Shown piece after piece: positions 51,476 through 60,464 of a stretch of 64,000 bases of DNA. This DNA comes from DATGMP01 sp035293565 (GTDB lineage Bacteria; Pseudomonadota; Alphaproteobacteria; BOG-932; Roseiterribacteraceae): contig DATGMP010000033.1 of the NCBI GenBank assembly GCA_035293565.1, positions 1 through 64,000 on the forward strand, in the 5' to 3' direction. Numbering within the stretch: position 1 is the first letter of the stretch; each line of letters starts with the position of its first letter. The position numbers and the translations under genes are program-made. The notes beneath the pieces are model-generated. The model ran no database searches. It was given only the letters and a program-made list of their open reading frames with translations, and was not told where the DNA came from.

Positions 51476-52255
51476 ATGCTGCTAAAGGACAAGGTCGTCA
51501 TCGTCACCGGTGTGGGGCCCGGCATGGGCCGCAAGCTCGCTGTCGAAGCCGCAAAGGAAGGCGCCAGGGTGGCGCTCTCCGCGCGCTCGCAGGGGTTCCT
51601 CGACGAGGTGCTGCACGAGATCACGCAAGCGGGCGGCGAAGCAATCGCGGTGAAGACCGACGTCGCGGAATCGGAGCAATGTGAAGCCCTCGCTCAGCGC
51701 ACGCTGGATACGTTCGGGCGCATCGATGGATTGGTCAACAGCGCCTACAAGCTCGCGACCTTCACCAGCTTCGAGGAAGATGCGATCGAGGCCTGGGCCG
51801 CGAACTACAACGTCACCTGCCTGGGCGCGCTGCGCATGACCAAGGCGGTCATGCCGACGATGAAGAAACAAAGGTCCGGCGCTATCGTGAACATCACGGC
51901 GCTGGCGGCGGTCCAGCCGGCCGCGGGTCAGTTCGATTACGCAGCCGCCAAGGCGGCGCTCGAATCCGCCACCCGATCTCTCGCCAAAGAGCTCGGCCCT
52001 TACAATGTGCGCATCAACTGCGCGCGGATGGGTTGGCTTTGGGGCGCGCCGCTGCAAGGCTATTTCGCGGGCCAGGCGCAAGCGACCGGCTTGCCCGAAC
52101 AACAGTTCGTCGATCAGGTCGCGAGCCGCATCGCGCTCGGCGTGATCCCGCCGGACGAGGAATGCGCGCGCACCGCGCTGCTCTTCGTTTCCGACTATAC
52201 CCGCATGGTCACCGGCGCCACGTTGAACGTGAATGGCGGCGAATTTTTCATGTAA
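51476..52255 (+). CDS. SDR-family oxidoreductase
   Basis: 259 residues from the ATG at 51476, with GGGAGGA upstream. NAD(P)-binding TGVGPGMG, NSAYK region, active-site YxxxK in FDYAAAKAAL, and a C-terminal TGATLNVNGGEFF typical of classical SDRs. Thirteen residues before the catalytic Tyr, where Ser is normal, the sequence reads Ala (in ITALAA), so catalysis may be altered or use a different residue. It is the first of the tight run to 55771. Substrate unknown. Confidence 0.9.
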   Translation: MLLKDKVVIVTGVGPGMGRKLAVEAAKEGARVALSARSQGFLDEVLHEITQAGGEAIAVKTDVAESEQCEALAQRTLDTFGRIDGLVNSAYKLATFTSFEEDAIEAWAANYNVTCLGALRMTKAVMPTMKKQRSGAIVNITALAAVQPAAGQFDYAAAKAALESATRSLAKELGPYNVRINCARMGWLWGAPLQGYFAGQAQATGLPEQQFVDQVASRIALGVIPPDEECARTALLFVSDYTRMVTGATLNVNGGEFFM

Positions 52256-52272
52256 AGATCGGGGAGGCCGCG

Positions 52273-52809
52273 ATGAGCTATCCGTATGAAGAGGTCGAGG
52301 CTGCGATCGTCGGGCTGCGCGAAGCGTTCGTGGAGGCGGAGCGGCGCAACACATGGTCCTGGATCGCCGAGAAATTCTATCACGAGGACGCGGTCTATAT
52401 CTGTCCGTTCGGTGACTTCCGCTACACCGAAGCACGCGGCCGGCTGCAGATCAGTCAGACTCATTTCGGGCGCGATATGGAGGTGGGCTCAGGCTGGGCC
52501 GGCTGGAGCTTCCCGATTCTCGATTACGCCATCAATGGCGACAACATCATCAGCCATTGGGTCAACCGCGCGCCCGGCCGCCGGCCCGACGGCAGCCACT
52601 ACGAGCAGCACGGCGTCTCCTTCATCACCTATGGCGGCGGCGGAAAATTCTCCTACCAATACGATCTGTTCGACATCGGCCATATGATGCATCTCTGCGA
52701 CGAGCTGGAAGATGCGGGATTGCTCAGTCCGAAGCTCAAAGAGGAGTGGGTCGTGCCGATGAAGCGGCTCATCATCGCCAGCCTCAATCGGCACTTGCCG
52801 CCGGGGTGA
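52273..52809 (+). CDS. NTF2/SnoaL-like protein
   Basis: 178 residues from the ATG at 52273, with GGGGAGG upstream; longer frames read antisense-looking Arg-rich sequence. Aromatic-rich alpha+beta cone fold features: AERRNTWSWIAEKFYHEDAVY and YDLFDIGHMMHLCDELEDAG. Members act as small hydrolases, isomerases or ligand-binding partners in ring catabolism; the activity here is not shown. Starts 17 nt after the SDR stop. Confidence 0.8.
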   Translation: MSYPYEEVEAAIVGLREAFVEAERRNTWSWIAEKFYHEDAVYICPFGDFRYTEARGRLQISQTHFGRDMEVGSGWAGWSFPILDYAINGDNIISHWVNRAPGRRPDGSHYEQHGVSFITYGGGGKFSYQYDLFDIGHMMHLCDELEDAGLLSPKLKEEWVVPMKRLIIASLNRHLPPG

Positions 52810-52914
52810 AGCCTGCTCGCGTCAGGCGCGGTCCGGCCGGGCGAGCCCGCCAGAAATGGAATGAGGCGCCGACCGTGGTGCTGTATCAAGCCGAAACGGT
52901 GATCGGAGGATGGG

Positions 52915-53784
52915 GTGGAATTCGAAAGAATCGTCACTGGTTTCGCCTTTCTCGAAGGGCCGCGCGTCGACGAGGCCGGCACCCTTTACTTCAGCGACGT
53001 AATGCTGGGCGGCGCCCATATGCGCGCGGCGGACGGCACGATCGGCACAGTTGTTCGCGAACGCAAATGGATCGGCGGGCTGGCGCTCAATCACGATGGC
53101 GGGATCATCTGCTCCGGACATGGCGGCCTCTGCTATGCGCATCCGAAGAGCGGTCAATCCCGTTCCCTCCTCGCCGCGATCGGAGAGACGCCGATCAATG
53201 CTGTCAACGACATCCAGCCGGACGGGCGAGGCGGTCTTTATTTCGGCACTTATGACGGCGCAGGTCTTCTTGCCGGCCGGACGCCCGAGCCCGGCGCGCT
53301 GCATCGCCTGGATCCGGATGGGCGCGTCACCACGCTTCGCAACGGCATCCCGATGTCGAACGGCCTGGGCCTCAGCCCCGACGGAAAGCGCCTCTACCAT
53401 TCGCGCACCTTCGAGGGGCTGTTCGTCTATAGCCTCGGGCGTGACGGAGAGATCGAGAGCGAGAGACAGCTCGCGGAATTTCGCGACAGCGACGGGCTCG
53501 CGGTCGATGCCGAAGAGCATATCTGGGTCTGCCATTGCCGATCGGGCGAGATCCGGCGTTATCGCCCCGACGGTGCGGTCGAACGCGCGATCACCGCGCC
53601 CGCCCGCGATGTGTTGAGCCTTACCTTCGGCGGCGACGATTTGCGTGATCTCTATGTCGTCACGGCCTATGAGGGCGCGGGCGACGAGAGCCTTGGCGCG
53701 CCGATGAGTCGAACCGGCGCCGTCTACAAGACGCGGTCACCGGTCGCGGGATTGCCGCTCGCGCGAACACGCTTCCATTTCTGA
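52915..53784 (+). CDS. SMP-30/gluconolactonase-like beta-propeller protein
   Basis: 289 residues from a GTG at 52915, with GGAGG upstream. Propeller features: GFAFLEGPRVDEAGTLYFSD with the metal-binding Glu, NAVNDIQPDGRGGLYFGTYD, SNGLGLSPDGKRLYHS with the Asn, and SDGLAVDAEEHIWVCHC with the Asp. It would open a lactone ring, probably of a catabolic intermediate. Co-directional with SDR and Rieske genes. Confidence 0.9.
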   Translation: MEFERIVTGFAFLEGPRVDEAGTLYFSDVMLGGAHMRAADGTIGTVVRERKWIGGLALNHDGGIICSGHGGLCYAHPKSGQSRSLLAAIGETPINAVNDIQPDGRGGLYFGTYDGAGLLAGRTPEPGALHRLDPDGRVTTLRNGIPMSNGLGLSPDGKRLYHSRTFEGLFVYSLGRDGEIESERQLAEFRDSDGLAVDAEEHIWVCHCRSGEIRRYRPDGAVERAITAPARDVLSLTFGGDDLRDLYVVTAYEGAGDESLGAPMSRTGAVYKTRSPVAGLPLARTRFHF

Positions 53785-53796
53785 CGAGGGGAAATC

Positions 53797-54345
53797 ATGG
53801 CGACGGAATTGGCACCGGAGCTGAAGGAATTATTGGAGAAGCAGGCGATCGCAGAACTCGTGCTCAACTATTCGCGCGCCGTCGACCGACAGGATTTGAA
53901 GCTCTTGCGCAGCCTCTATACGCGGGACGGCATCGACGACCACGGCGGACTCTATTGCGGCTCGGCCGACGGCTTTGTCGCCTGGCTGGAGACCGCGATG
54001 AAAGGCGTCGAGACCATGCATCAGGTGCACAATCACCTGATCGCAGTCCATGGCGACACGGCCGAGGGCGAGGCCTACCTCACGACCTACAACCGCATTC
54101 CCGACGGCAAGGGCGGCTTCAACGAGTTCCTTCAGGGGCTACGTTATCTCGACAACTACCGGAAAGAGGACGGACGTTGGCGCTTCGCGCGCCGCACGGT
54201 GACGCTTGACTGGGCCCAGCATCGCCCCGCCCTCTGGGATTTCGAGCACCCGCTGCTGAAGGGCAAGCGGCCCGGTCGGCCGGATGCGAGCGATCCATCC
54301 TACGAGATGCTGCCGAGCCCCACTTTCGCGCGCGTCAAGGGTTAG
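53797..54345 (+). CDS. SnoaL/NTF2-like protein
   Basis: 182 residues. LLEKQAIAELVLNYSRAVDR and LLRSLYTRDGIDDHGG are the SnoaL_4 type opening; ETMHQVHNHLIAVHGDTAEG follows. Twelve nt after the lactonase stop, with GAGGGG before the ATG. The gene is separate from the Rieske oxygenase by 10 nt. Small-subunit-like partners of Rieske oxygenases share this fold, so it may be the beta subunit analogue; that is inference. Confidence 0.85.
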   Translation: MATELAPELKELLEKQAIAELVLNYSRAVDRQDLKLLRSLYTRDGIDDHGGLYCGSADGFVAWLETAMKGVETMHQVHNHLIAVHGDTAEGEAYLTTYNRIPDGKGGFNEFLQGLRYLDNYRKEDGRWRFARRTVTLDWAQHRPALWDFEHPLLKGKRPGRPDASDPSYEMLPSPTFARVKG

Positions 54346-54355
54346 GAGGAAGGCT

Positions 54356-55771
54356 ATGTCGATCGGGGAGAAATGCGAGCCGGATTTCTATCCCGGCGTC
54401 TGGGCGGCTGACGCGTCTCTGCCGGTCGGCGCTCCCGAGGCCAAATCGCCGCCGCTCGAGGCGCTCTATCCCGAGAAGGACCGCTACCTGACGATCGCGC
54501 CGGAACGCTATTTCGACCCTGGCTTCATGCGTCGCGAATGGAACGCCATCTGGACGCGCTCCTGGACCTGCGCCGGCAGGGTATCCGATCTTCGCGAAGT
54601 CGGAAGCTGGTTCAAATACGATCTCGGCCATGAATCCTTCATCGTCGTGCGCGGCGCCGACCGTCAGATCCGCGCCTTCTACAATGTCTGCCAACACCGC
54701 GGCCGTCGCCTGGTGAGCCAGGATTTCGGCCGCAGCGCGAGCTTCGTCTGCGGCTTCCATTCCTGGGTCTATGGGCTGGACGGAACGAACCGGCGCGTGA
54801 CCGACCGCGAATTCTTCAAGGAGGCCGCGCTCTGCGGCGATCTCGGGCTGAAGCCGGCCCGTTGCGAAAGCTGGGCCGGCTTCGTCTTCGTCAACATGGA
54901 TCCAGCTGCTCCGCCCCTCCTCGATTATCTCGCGCCGATGCCCGATCTGCTCGCGATGTACCGCATGGAGAACATGCACATCGTCAAGGATGTGACGGTC
55001 GCGATCGACTGTAATTGGAAGGTGGCCTGCGAGGCTTTCCTCGAACCTTACCATGTCCACGCCACGCATCCGGCGCTATTGCCGGCGGTCGATGACCTTC
55101 AGAACCAATATGATTTCTATCCGAACGGGCATGGCCGGATCGTGACGCCGCTCGCCGTGCCGAGCCCACGCGAGCGCGACCGGAATTCGGTCAACCCTGC
55201 TCTCGCCTACATGCTGCGCGAAGCCGGCGTTGACCCCGATGCCTTTACCGGCAACGCGGCGAATGTGCGCAACGCGATCCGCAAGGCAAAACGCGACGCG
55301 GACAATCCTTTCGGCCTCGATTACTCCGAATTCTCCGACGCGCAGCTGACCGACGATTGGAATCCGTCGATCTTCCCGAACCTCGCCTTCAACGCCTTTC
55401 CGGAGGCGGTCCAAGTCATGCGCTACCTGCCGCATGCGACCCATGCCGGCAAATGCCATTTCAGCGTCTGGATCCTGGTGCCGCCCACCAAGGCCGGCAT
55501 CCGGCCGCCTGCCAATTTTGGCGTTGAGGAGGATGTCGACGTCAGCGGCGCCGCACGGCCCGTGCGGCGTTACAATGATCAGTTGCGGCCGGAATTGGGC
55601 GACGTCCTGGCGCAGGACATCTCGAACATGGCTGTCGTGCAGCAGGGGCTGATATCACGCGGCATGGCGGACGGCGTTCGTTTGTCCGAGCAGGAGCAGC
55701 GGGTTCAGCAGCTCCATGCCGAAATCGACCGGCGCCTCGCACTCGCCGAGGAAGGCGCCGGTCGGCCTTAG
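54356..55771 (+). CDS. Rieske non-heme iron oxygenase, alpha subunit
   Basis: 471 residues from the ATG at 54356, with AGGAGG upstream. The Rieske [2Fe-2S] ligands are C112 and H114 (CQHRGRRL) with C132 and H135 (CGFHSW). The mononuclear iron His pair lies in FLEPYHVHATHP near residues 235-245. It hydroxylates an aromatic or other ring substrate, receiving electrons from a ferredoxin/reductase that is not in the window. Last gene of the run that starts at 51476. Confidence 0.93.
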   Translation: MSIGEKCEPDFYPGVWAADASLPVGAPEAKSPPLEALYPEKDRYLTIAPERYFDPGFMRREWNAIWTRSWTCAGRVSDLREVGSWFKYDLGHESFIVVRGADRQIRAFYNVCQHRGRRLVSQDFGRSASFVCGFHSWVYGLDGTNRRVTDREFFKEAALCGDLGLKPARCESWAGFVFVNMDPAAPPLLDYLAPMPDLLAMYRMENMHIVKDVTVAIDCNWKVACEAFLEPYHVHATHPALLPAVDDLQNQYDFYPNGHGRIVTPLAVPSPRERDRNSVNPALAYMLREAGVDPDAFTGNAANVRNAIRKAKRDADNPFGLDYSEFSDAQLTDDWNPSIFPNLAFNAFPEAVQVMRYLPHATHAGKCHFSVWILVPPTKAGIRPPANFGVEEDVDVSGAARPVRRYNDQLRPELGDVLAQDISNMAVVQQGLISRGMADGVRLSEQEQRVQQLHAEIDRRLALAEEGAGRP

Positions 55772-55786
55772 GTCGAGCCCGGCGGC

Positions 55787-56218
55787 TCAGCCCCAGTGGC
55801 CCTCTTCCCAGACCCAACCCTGAGGCCGCTGGACCCAATGGCCCGGGATCCATGTCGATCGGGCGTAAGGTCGAGCCACATAATGGCCTTGCTCCCAGAC
55901 ATAGCGGTAGCCATCCCAGCGCCAATGGCCGGGCACCCAGGATAGGTGCTCGGCGGGCGGCGGCGGCACGGCCTCATACCGGGGCGCTGGCGGAGGCGTC
56001 GTCGCATAGCCCGCCGCAGCGCCGACGCCGCCGCCGATCAGCGCGCCCAAGGCAGCACCACGTCCGCCCCCGGCGATCGCGCCAAGGGCGGCGCCCGAGC
56101 CGGCGCCAATCAGCGCGCCACCGGCGGCGCGTTGACCCGGATCATAAGGGTTGGTGCAAGCCGTCAAGGCGCTGAGCGCCAGGATCCCGACGCTGCCGGC
56201 CGGAATTAACCATTTCAT
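55787..56218 (-). CDS. YXWGXW-repeat lipoprotein
   Basis: 143 residues from the ATG at 56218, with AAGGAA upstream. Lipobox LSALTAC, a glycine-zipper stretch (ALIGAGSGAALGAIAGG), then two YXWGXW-type repeats (WVPGHWRWDGYRYVWEQGHY and a second ending VWEEGHWG). Such proteins are outer-membrane associated and of unclear function. Convergent with the Rieske gene. The 56219-56424 region is its A/T-richer promoter space. Confidence 0.85.
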   Translation of the reverse strand: MKWLIPAGSVGILALSALTACTNPYDPGQRAAGGALIGAGSGAALGAIAGGGRGAALGALIGGGVGAAAGYATTPPPAPRYEAVPPPPAEHLSWVPGHWRWDGYRYVWEQGHYVARPYARSTWIPGHWVQRPQGWVWEEGHWG

Positions 56219-56424
56219 CTTTGAGTTCCTTTTCGGTCGTTTCACAGATTAAACCACGAGAAATCCATTCGAGTTCCTGCGCGGCAAATCGCCGGCCGCG
56301 CCAGTCGGATTCTGGCCTTCTCACGATGGTAAAATGATGGCGTTGCAAGGCTTTTAACGATCTGCCTACTTATCAGTGTCAATCTGCCTGAACCAGGCTT
56401 CGTCCCGGTTGCGGTGTATCACAA

Positions 56425-57948
56425 TTGCGGCCGGCCGGCGCGGTCGCTCCAAGAAGGCCCGAGTACCCGGTGTTCCACGCGCTCAACTTGTCCCTGGACC
56501 AGCCACGCTTCCAGCCAGGATCGGTCAGAGCCTATCTGATCGCCGCGATCGCGGTCGCCATTGCCGCGGCGTTGCAATGGGAATTGAAAGGATGGACGGC
56601 AGGTTTCCCTTATTTCCTGCTCTTTCCGGCTGCCGTCGCAACGACCTTTATCTGCGGATCGGGCGCGGGAACCTTCGCGATCCTTCTGTCCCTGGCTTCC
56701 GGATGGGCATTCTTCCTGCCCTCGGCATTCTCTTACGCGTCCGTGACCCGCACGATGTTCTTCCTCATCGGTACCGGCACGGTCGTCGCCGTGATCACGG
56801 TCATGAGAGCGGCGACCCGGCGCGTCCGACATTTGAACGAAACGCTGCGCCTTAACGAGCAAAAATTCCGGGGACTGCTCGAAACCGCGCCCGATCCGAT
56901 GGTCATCATCGACGAGCAGTTCCGTATGCAGCTGATCAACGCGCGCACCGAGGAGCTGTTCGGCCATCGCCGGGCGGAGCTGCTGGATCGTCCTGTCCAG
57001 ATGCTGATGCCCCAATCCAGTCAGGCGATATATCTGGCCCAGGTCACGGCCCTGCTGAGCAACCCGGTCGGACCGAGGCCGGAAAGGCTGGTCGATCTTT
57101 GCGGCCTGCGAAAGGACGGCTCCGTCTTTCCGATCGAGGTCAGCCTCGCTCCCCTCGAGACGGAAACAGGCACCTTGGTTTCCAGTGCCATTCGCGACGT
57201 CACGCAACGGCGACAGATCGAAGCAAGCTTGGCGGAGGCGAACAAGGCCAAGTCCGAATTCCTCGCCAGCGTGAGCCACGAGCTCCGGACGCCGCTCAAT
57301 GCGATCATCGGATTTTCCGAGATGATTCGCGACGCCATGATCGGCCCCGTCGATGCCCGCTACCGGGAATATGCGGGCGACATCAGCGCCTCCGGGCGGC
57401 ACCTGCAGAACATCATCAACGACATCCTCGATATCTCGAAGATCGAAGGCGGCCGGCTCGAGCTTCGCGAGGAGACGGTCTCGATCAGCGACACGGTCGA
57501 AGCCTGCCGTCGCATCGTCTTGCCGATGGCGGACACGGCCTCCGTCTCCCTCTCGATCGCGATTCCCGATGCCCTGCCGCTGATCCGCTCGGACGAGATG
57601 CGCTTCCGGCAAATCCTGCTGAACATCATGTCCAACGCGGTGAAATTCACGCCGGCCGGCGGTCGTGTGCGCGTCTCGGCCTGGAGCGAAGCCGACGGCG
57701 CGGTGATCGCGGTCGAGGATACCGGCATCGGCATGAGGCGCGAGGATATCGCAGTCGCGCTCGAGCCGTTCCGTCAGATCGACGGCGTGCTCTCGCGGCG
57801 CTTCGACGGCACCGGCCTCGGCCTACCGCTGGCCAAGGCGCTGGTCGAGCTGCATGGTGGCCGCCTGGACATCGACAGCACACCGGGCGAAGGCACGACC
57901 GTGCGCATTCTCATGCCGCTGGACCGCGTGGTCCACGCTGCGGCCTAG
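56425..57948 (+). CDS. membrane sensor histidine kinase with a PAS domain
   Basis: 507 residues from a TTG at 56425; a GTG at 56470 is an alternative. Three or four membrane helices (about 35-130) of DUF4118 type (PYFLLFPAAVATTF), a PAS domain (about 150-265), the H-box SVSHELRTPLNAI near 290 and a HATPase with NAVKFTPAGG, DTGIGM and GTGLGLPLAKALVE. No receiver domain and no response regulator next to it, so an orphan kinase. Tail-to-tail with the next gene (9-nt gap). Confidence 0.92.
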   Translation: MRPAGAVAPRRPEYPVFHALNLSLDQPRFQPGSVRAYLIAAIAVAIAAALQWELKGWTAGFPYFLLFPAAVATTFICGSGAGTFAILLSLASGWAFFLPSAFSYASVTRTMFFLIGTGTVVAVITVMRAATRRVRHLNETLRLNEQKFRGLLETAPDPMVIIDEQFRMQLINARTEELFGHRRAELLDRPVQMLMPQSSQAIYLAQVTALLSNPVGPRPERLVDLCGLRKDGSVFPIEVSLAPLETETGTLVSSAIRDVTQRRQIEASLAEANKAKSEFLASVSHELRTPLNAIIGFSEMIRDAMIGPVDARYREYAGDISASGRHLQNIINDILDISKIEGGRLELREETVSISDTVEACRRIVLPMADTASVSLSIAIPDALPLIRSDEMRFRQILLNIMSNAVKFTPAGGRVRVSAWSEADGAVIAVEDTGIGMRREDIAVALEPFRQIDGVLSRRFDGTGLGLPLAKALVELHGGRLDIDSTPGEGTTVRILMPLDRVVHAAA

Positions 57949-57957
57949 GAAGGCGTC

Positions 57958-58863
57958 TCAACCCGATCGATATTGCGGGACGATCTCCTCGCGGATCGTC
58001 CTCAGCACATCATTGCGTCGATAGCCGAGCATCGCCGTCTCGTCCGCATCGGTTTGGTAGAAAAGGTTGTTGCCGCGGCCCCAGGTGATGGCGGCGTCGG
58101 GCAATAACGGATGCTCCTGGTCGACGACAGGCGGCAGCGGCTTGCCCAACGCCTGGAAGAAGGCGCCGAAAAATTGCTGCAGGCTCAGATTCTCATCGCC
58201 GATCAGATAAGCCCGACCGTTCTCGCCCGTGGTCATGACGGTCTCGACGGCATCGGAAATCGAGTCCGTGCTGACGAAATTGACGCCGCCCGGCGGAGCG
58301 AAGATCGGCAAGCCTGCGAGTTTGCCCTCCGCGTACTGGACATAGGCCGCGAACATCGTAGTAAGGCCGGGGACGGCACCGACGACGAACGGCGCGTCGA
58401 TACTGATGACGCGAAACGCCGGCCCCTTGAGCGCGCAGATCCCCTCATGCGCCGCGAGCCGCGATTGCATGTACGGATTGCCCTTCATGAGCTCTGGCGC
58501 CACATGTGGATAGAAGCTGCCGATATTGATCGCGATGCGGATGCCGGCGTCGCGCGCCGCCTTGAAGAAGCGCGGTTGCGCGACCGCATTGGCGTGGGTG
58601 ACATGAGCATAATAGTCGCCGCCCTGCGGCACGTGGCGAATATCGTTGCCGGCCGCGAACAGCATCATATCGAAACCTTCGAGTTTCTTCTGCGGCGCCG
58701 CGTCGTTGATGTAGTCGACGCGCAGGAACTCGAGCTGCCCCAGCGGCGTGCCCGCCGCGGGCGGATTACGGCCGGCGATCGTGACGGAATGTCCCTTGTC
58801 CTTCAGCCTCAGCGCCGCATGGCCGCCGATCATGCCGCCGCCGCCCACCACGAGAATCTGCAT
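57958..58863 (-). CDS. NAD(P)-dependent epimerase/dehydratase-like protein
   Basis: 301 residues. Rossmann motif MQILVVGGGGMIGGHAALRL (GGxGxxG), MLFAAGNDIRH and IGSFYPHVAPELMKG. The catalytic YxxxK of extended SDRs is not obvious (NPYMQSRLAAHE is the closest), so it could be an atypical SDR of the NmrA/isoflavone-reductase kind. Minus strand, 97 nt from the next catabolic gene. Confidence 0.82.
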   Translation of the reverse strand: MQILVVGGGGMIGGHAALRLKDKGHSVTIAGRNPPAAGTPLGQLEFLRVDYINDAAPQKKLEGFDMMLFAAGNDIRHVPQGGDYYAHVTHANAVAQPRFFKAARDAGIRIAINIGSFYPHVAPELMKGNPYMQSRLAAHEGICALKGPAFRVISIDAPFVVGAVPGLTTMFAAYVQYAEGKLAGLPIFAPPGGVNFVSTDSISDAVETVMTTGENGRAYLIGDENLSLQQFFGAFFQALGKPLPPVVDQEHPLLPDAAITWGRGNNLFYQTDADETAMLGYRRNDVLRTIREEIVPQYRSG

Positions 58864-58960
58864 CTTTCGCTCCCAAATCTTCGAATATGCGCATCGTGCT
58901 AGCCGAAGCTCGGCGCCGAGTCACGCCCGCCGCGCCGCGCCCGTGGGCAGAGCAGCGACA

Positions 58961-59356
58961 TCACACCACATCGTTCACGGCCTGCGCCTTGGCGGTGTCG
59001 AGATATTCTCGGACCTCGCGGACCTTGCCGCCGCGAATTTCCCATACCGAGCAGGCGGCATTCTCGTAGGCCTTGCCGTCTTTCAGGCGACTCGTGACCG
59101 CCGACTCAAGAATGACGACGTCCTCGCCGGCATGGAGGGCGACCAGTCTGCGGTCGAGTTCGGAGAAGATGCCGAGAATCCCCTCGCGGAATCGTCTGAT
59201 CTCGTCCTTGCCGCGCTTGATGCCGCTCGTCTTCATGAGGCCGGGAACGGTCCAGGTCGCATCATCCGCGAAGCAGGCGAGACCGGATTCGATATCGCCG
59301 CGCCAAAATGCCTCCCACGCATCGAGCACAAGCTTCTTGTTGGCCTCGCCGCTCAT
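58961..59356 (-). CDS. SnoaL/NTF2-like protein
   Basis: 131 residues from the ATG at 59356, overlapping the upstream stop by 4 bp; the longer frame to 59491 reads an implausible start. MSGEANKKLVLDAWEAFWRG and FADDATWTVPGLMKTSG are typical ketosteroid-isomerase-like/SnoaL_2 features. Translationally coupled to the EthD/amidohydrolase chimera. Role in the pathway not determined. Confidence 0.82.
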   Translation of the reverse strand: MSGEANKKLVLDAWEAFWRGDIESGLACFADDATWTVPGLMKTSGIKRGKDEIRRFREGILGIFSELDRRLVALHAGEDVVILESAVTSRLKDGKAYENAACSVWEIRGGKVREVREYLDTAKAQAVNDVV

Positions 59357-59613
59357 GCCGGAAGCAGATAGCTGCCGTTGGCGACGAAGAATTTTTCCAT
59401 GATCCGCGGCCCCAGCCGCTCCAGCCGTCCGGCGAAGCGCCGCATCGGATCCTTGCCGCCCTCGATGTGCGGATAATCGCTGGCATAGCAATAGACGTCG
59501 TCGAGATCATAACGCTCGAAATAGAGATCGACAGTTTCGAAATCGAAGGCCGAGACGAACGCTTCGCGCGACATTCCGGGCTTACGCGCCAGCAGCGCAA
59601 TGACCTTCAGCAT
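59353..59613 (-). CDS. small EthD-like / amidohydrolase-tail chimera
   Basis: 86 residues. The first 22 (MLKVIALLARKPGMSREAFV) look like the start of an EthD-domain protein. From about residue 36 the sequence (YCYASDYPHIEGGKD, EKFFVANGSYLLPA) looks like the C-terminal end of an amidohydrolase-2 family enzyme. Neither domain is complete, so the gene is either a remnant from a deletion fusing two genes or a new small protein. It keeps clean codon use and a coupled downstream gene, suggesting it is still translated. Confidence 0.6.
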   Translation of the reverse strand: MLKVIALLARKPGMSREAFVSAFDFETVDLYFERYDLDDVYCYASDYPHIEGGKDPMRRFAGRLERLGPRIMEKFFVANGSYLLPA

Positions 59614-59636
59614 GAGCCGCCTTCCCCTACGATTGT

Positions 59637-59670
59637 TTTGATCATAGGATATAAAAACATTTCGATCAAA
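59637..59670. promoter_or_regulatory. inverted repeat in the divergent promoter region
   Basis: TTTGATC (59637-59643) and GATCAAA (59664-59670) are perfect 7-bp arms spaced by 20 nt, lying between the minus-strand pair and the SDR at 59694. An A/T-rich centre (GGATATAAAAAC) could hold a -10. It is a candidate operator for a dimeric regulator of TetR or IclR type, none of which is in the window. Confidence 0.5.
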
Positions 59671-59693
59671 TGGTTATTGCGGGAGGGAACGCC

Positions 59694-60464
59694 ATGGCTG
59701 AGCGGATGTTCGAGAACAAGGTCGCGATCGTCACCGGGGCGGCGCTGGGCATGGGCCGGGCGACCGCGCGGCGCTTCGCCGAGGAGGGGGCCAAGGTTTG
59801 CGTCGCCGACATCGATGGGGCCGGCGCCGAGGATACCGTCCGGGTGATCCGCGATCATGGCGGCGAGGCCTTCGCCTGTAGGGTCGACGTCTCGCAGCAC
59901 AGCGACAATGAGAGGATGGTGGACGAAACCGTCGCGCGCTATGGCGGACTCGACGTAGCCCATCTCAATGCCGCCATCCTGGGCCAGCTCAGCGGCTTCT
60001 TCGAAAGCACGATCGAGAATTTCGATCGCGTGATCGCCGTCAATCAGCGGGGCTGCTATCTCGGCCTGAAGGCGGTCGGCCGTGCGATCAGGCCGGAAGG
60101 CGCCATCGTGGTCATGTCTTCCGCCGCCGGCCTGATGGGCTGGGATCAAAATGTCGCCTACACCGCCGCCAAGCACGCCGTCATAGGCCTTGTCCGCGCG
60201 ACGGCGCCCGCCTTCGGCGCCAAGGGCGTGCGCGTCAATATCATCTGCCCGGGCACGATCTCGACACGGATGTTCGTCGCCGACCCGCAGGAAGACCCGA
60301 TCGTGCCGCCGTCGAATCTCAAGATGCCGCCGTTCCGAGGCGTGGCGAAAGCGCAGCATGTGGCGGAGCTCGTGCTTTATCTCGCGAGCCCCCGCGCCTC
60401 CTTCATCACCGGCGCCGTGCATACGATCGATGGAGGCGCCATGTCATCCTTCCCGCAAGGCTGA
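59694..60464 (+). CDS. SDR-family oxidoreductase
   Basis: 256 residues from the ATG at 59694, with GGGAGGG 8 nt upstream; an ATG at 59670 sits in the operator arm. TGAALGMG NAD(P) motif, NAAI, and the complete catalytic set with Ser in VMSSAAG and YTAAK. C-terminal TGAVHTIDGGAM. It is a classical SDR with intact catalytic residues, unlike the one at 51476. Its stop shares a base with the next ATG. Confidence 0.92.
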   Translation: MAERMFENKVAIVTGAALGMGRATARRFAEEGAKVCVADIDGAGAEDTVRVIRDHGGEAFACRVDVSQHSDNERMVDETVARYGGLDVAHLNAAILGQLSGFFESTIENFDRVIAVNQRGCYLGLKAVGRAIRPEGAIVVMSSAAGLMGWDQNVAYTAAKHAVIGLVRATAPAFGAKGVRVNIICPGTISTRMFVADPQEDPIVPPSNLKMPPFRGVAKAQHVAELVLYLASPRASFITGAVHTIDGGAMSSFPQG

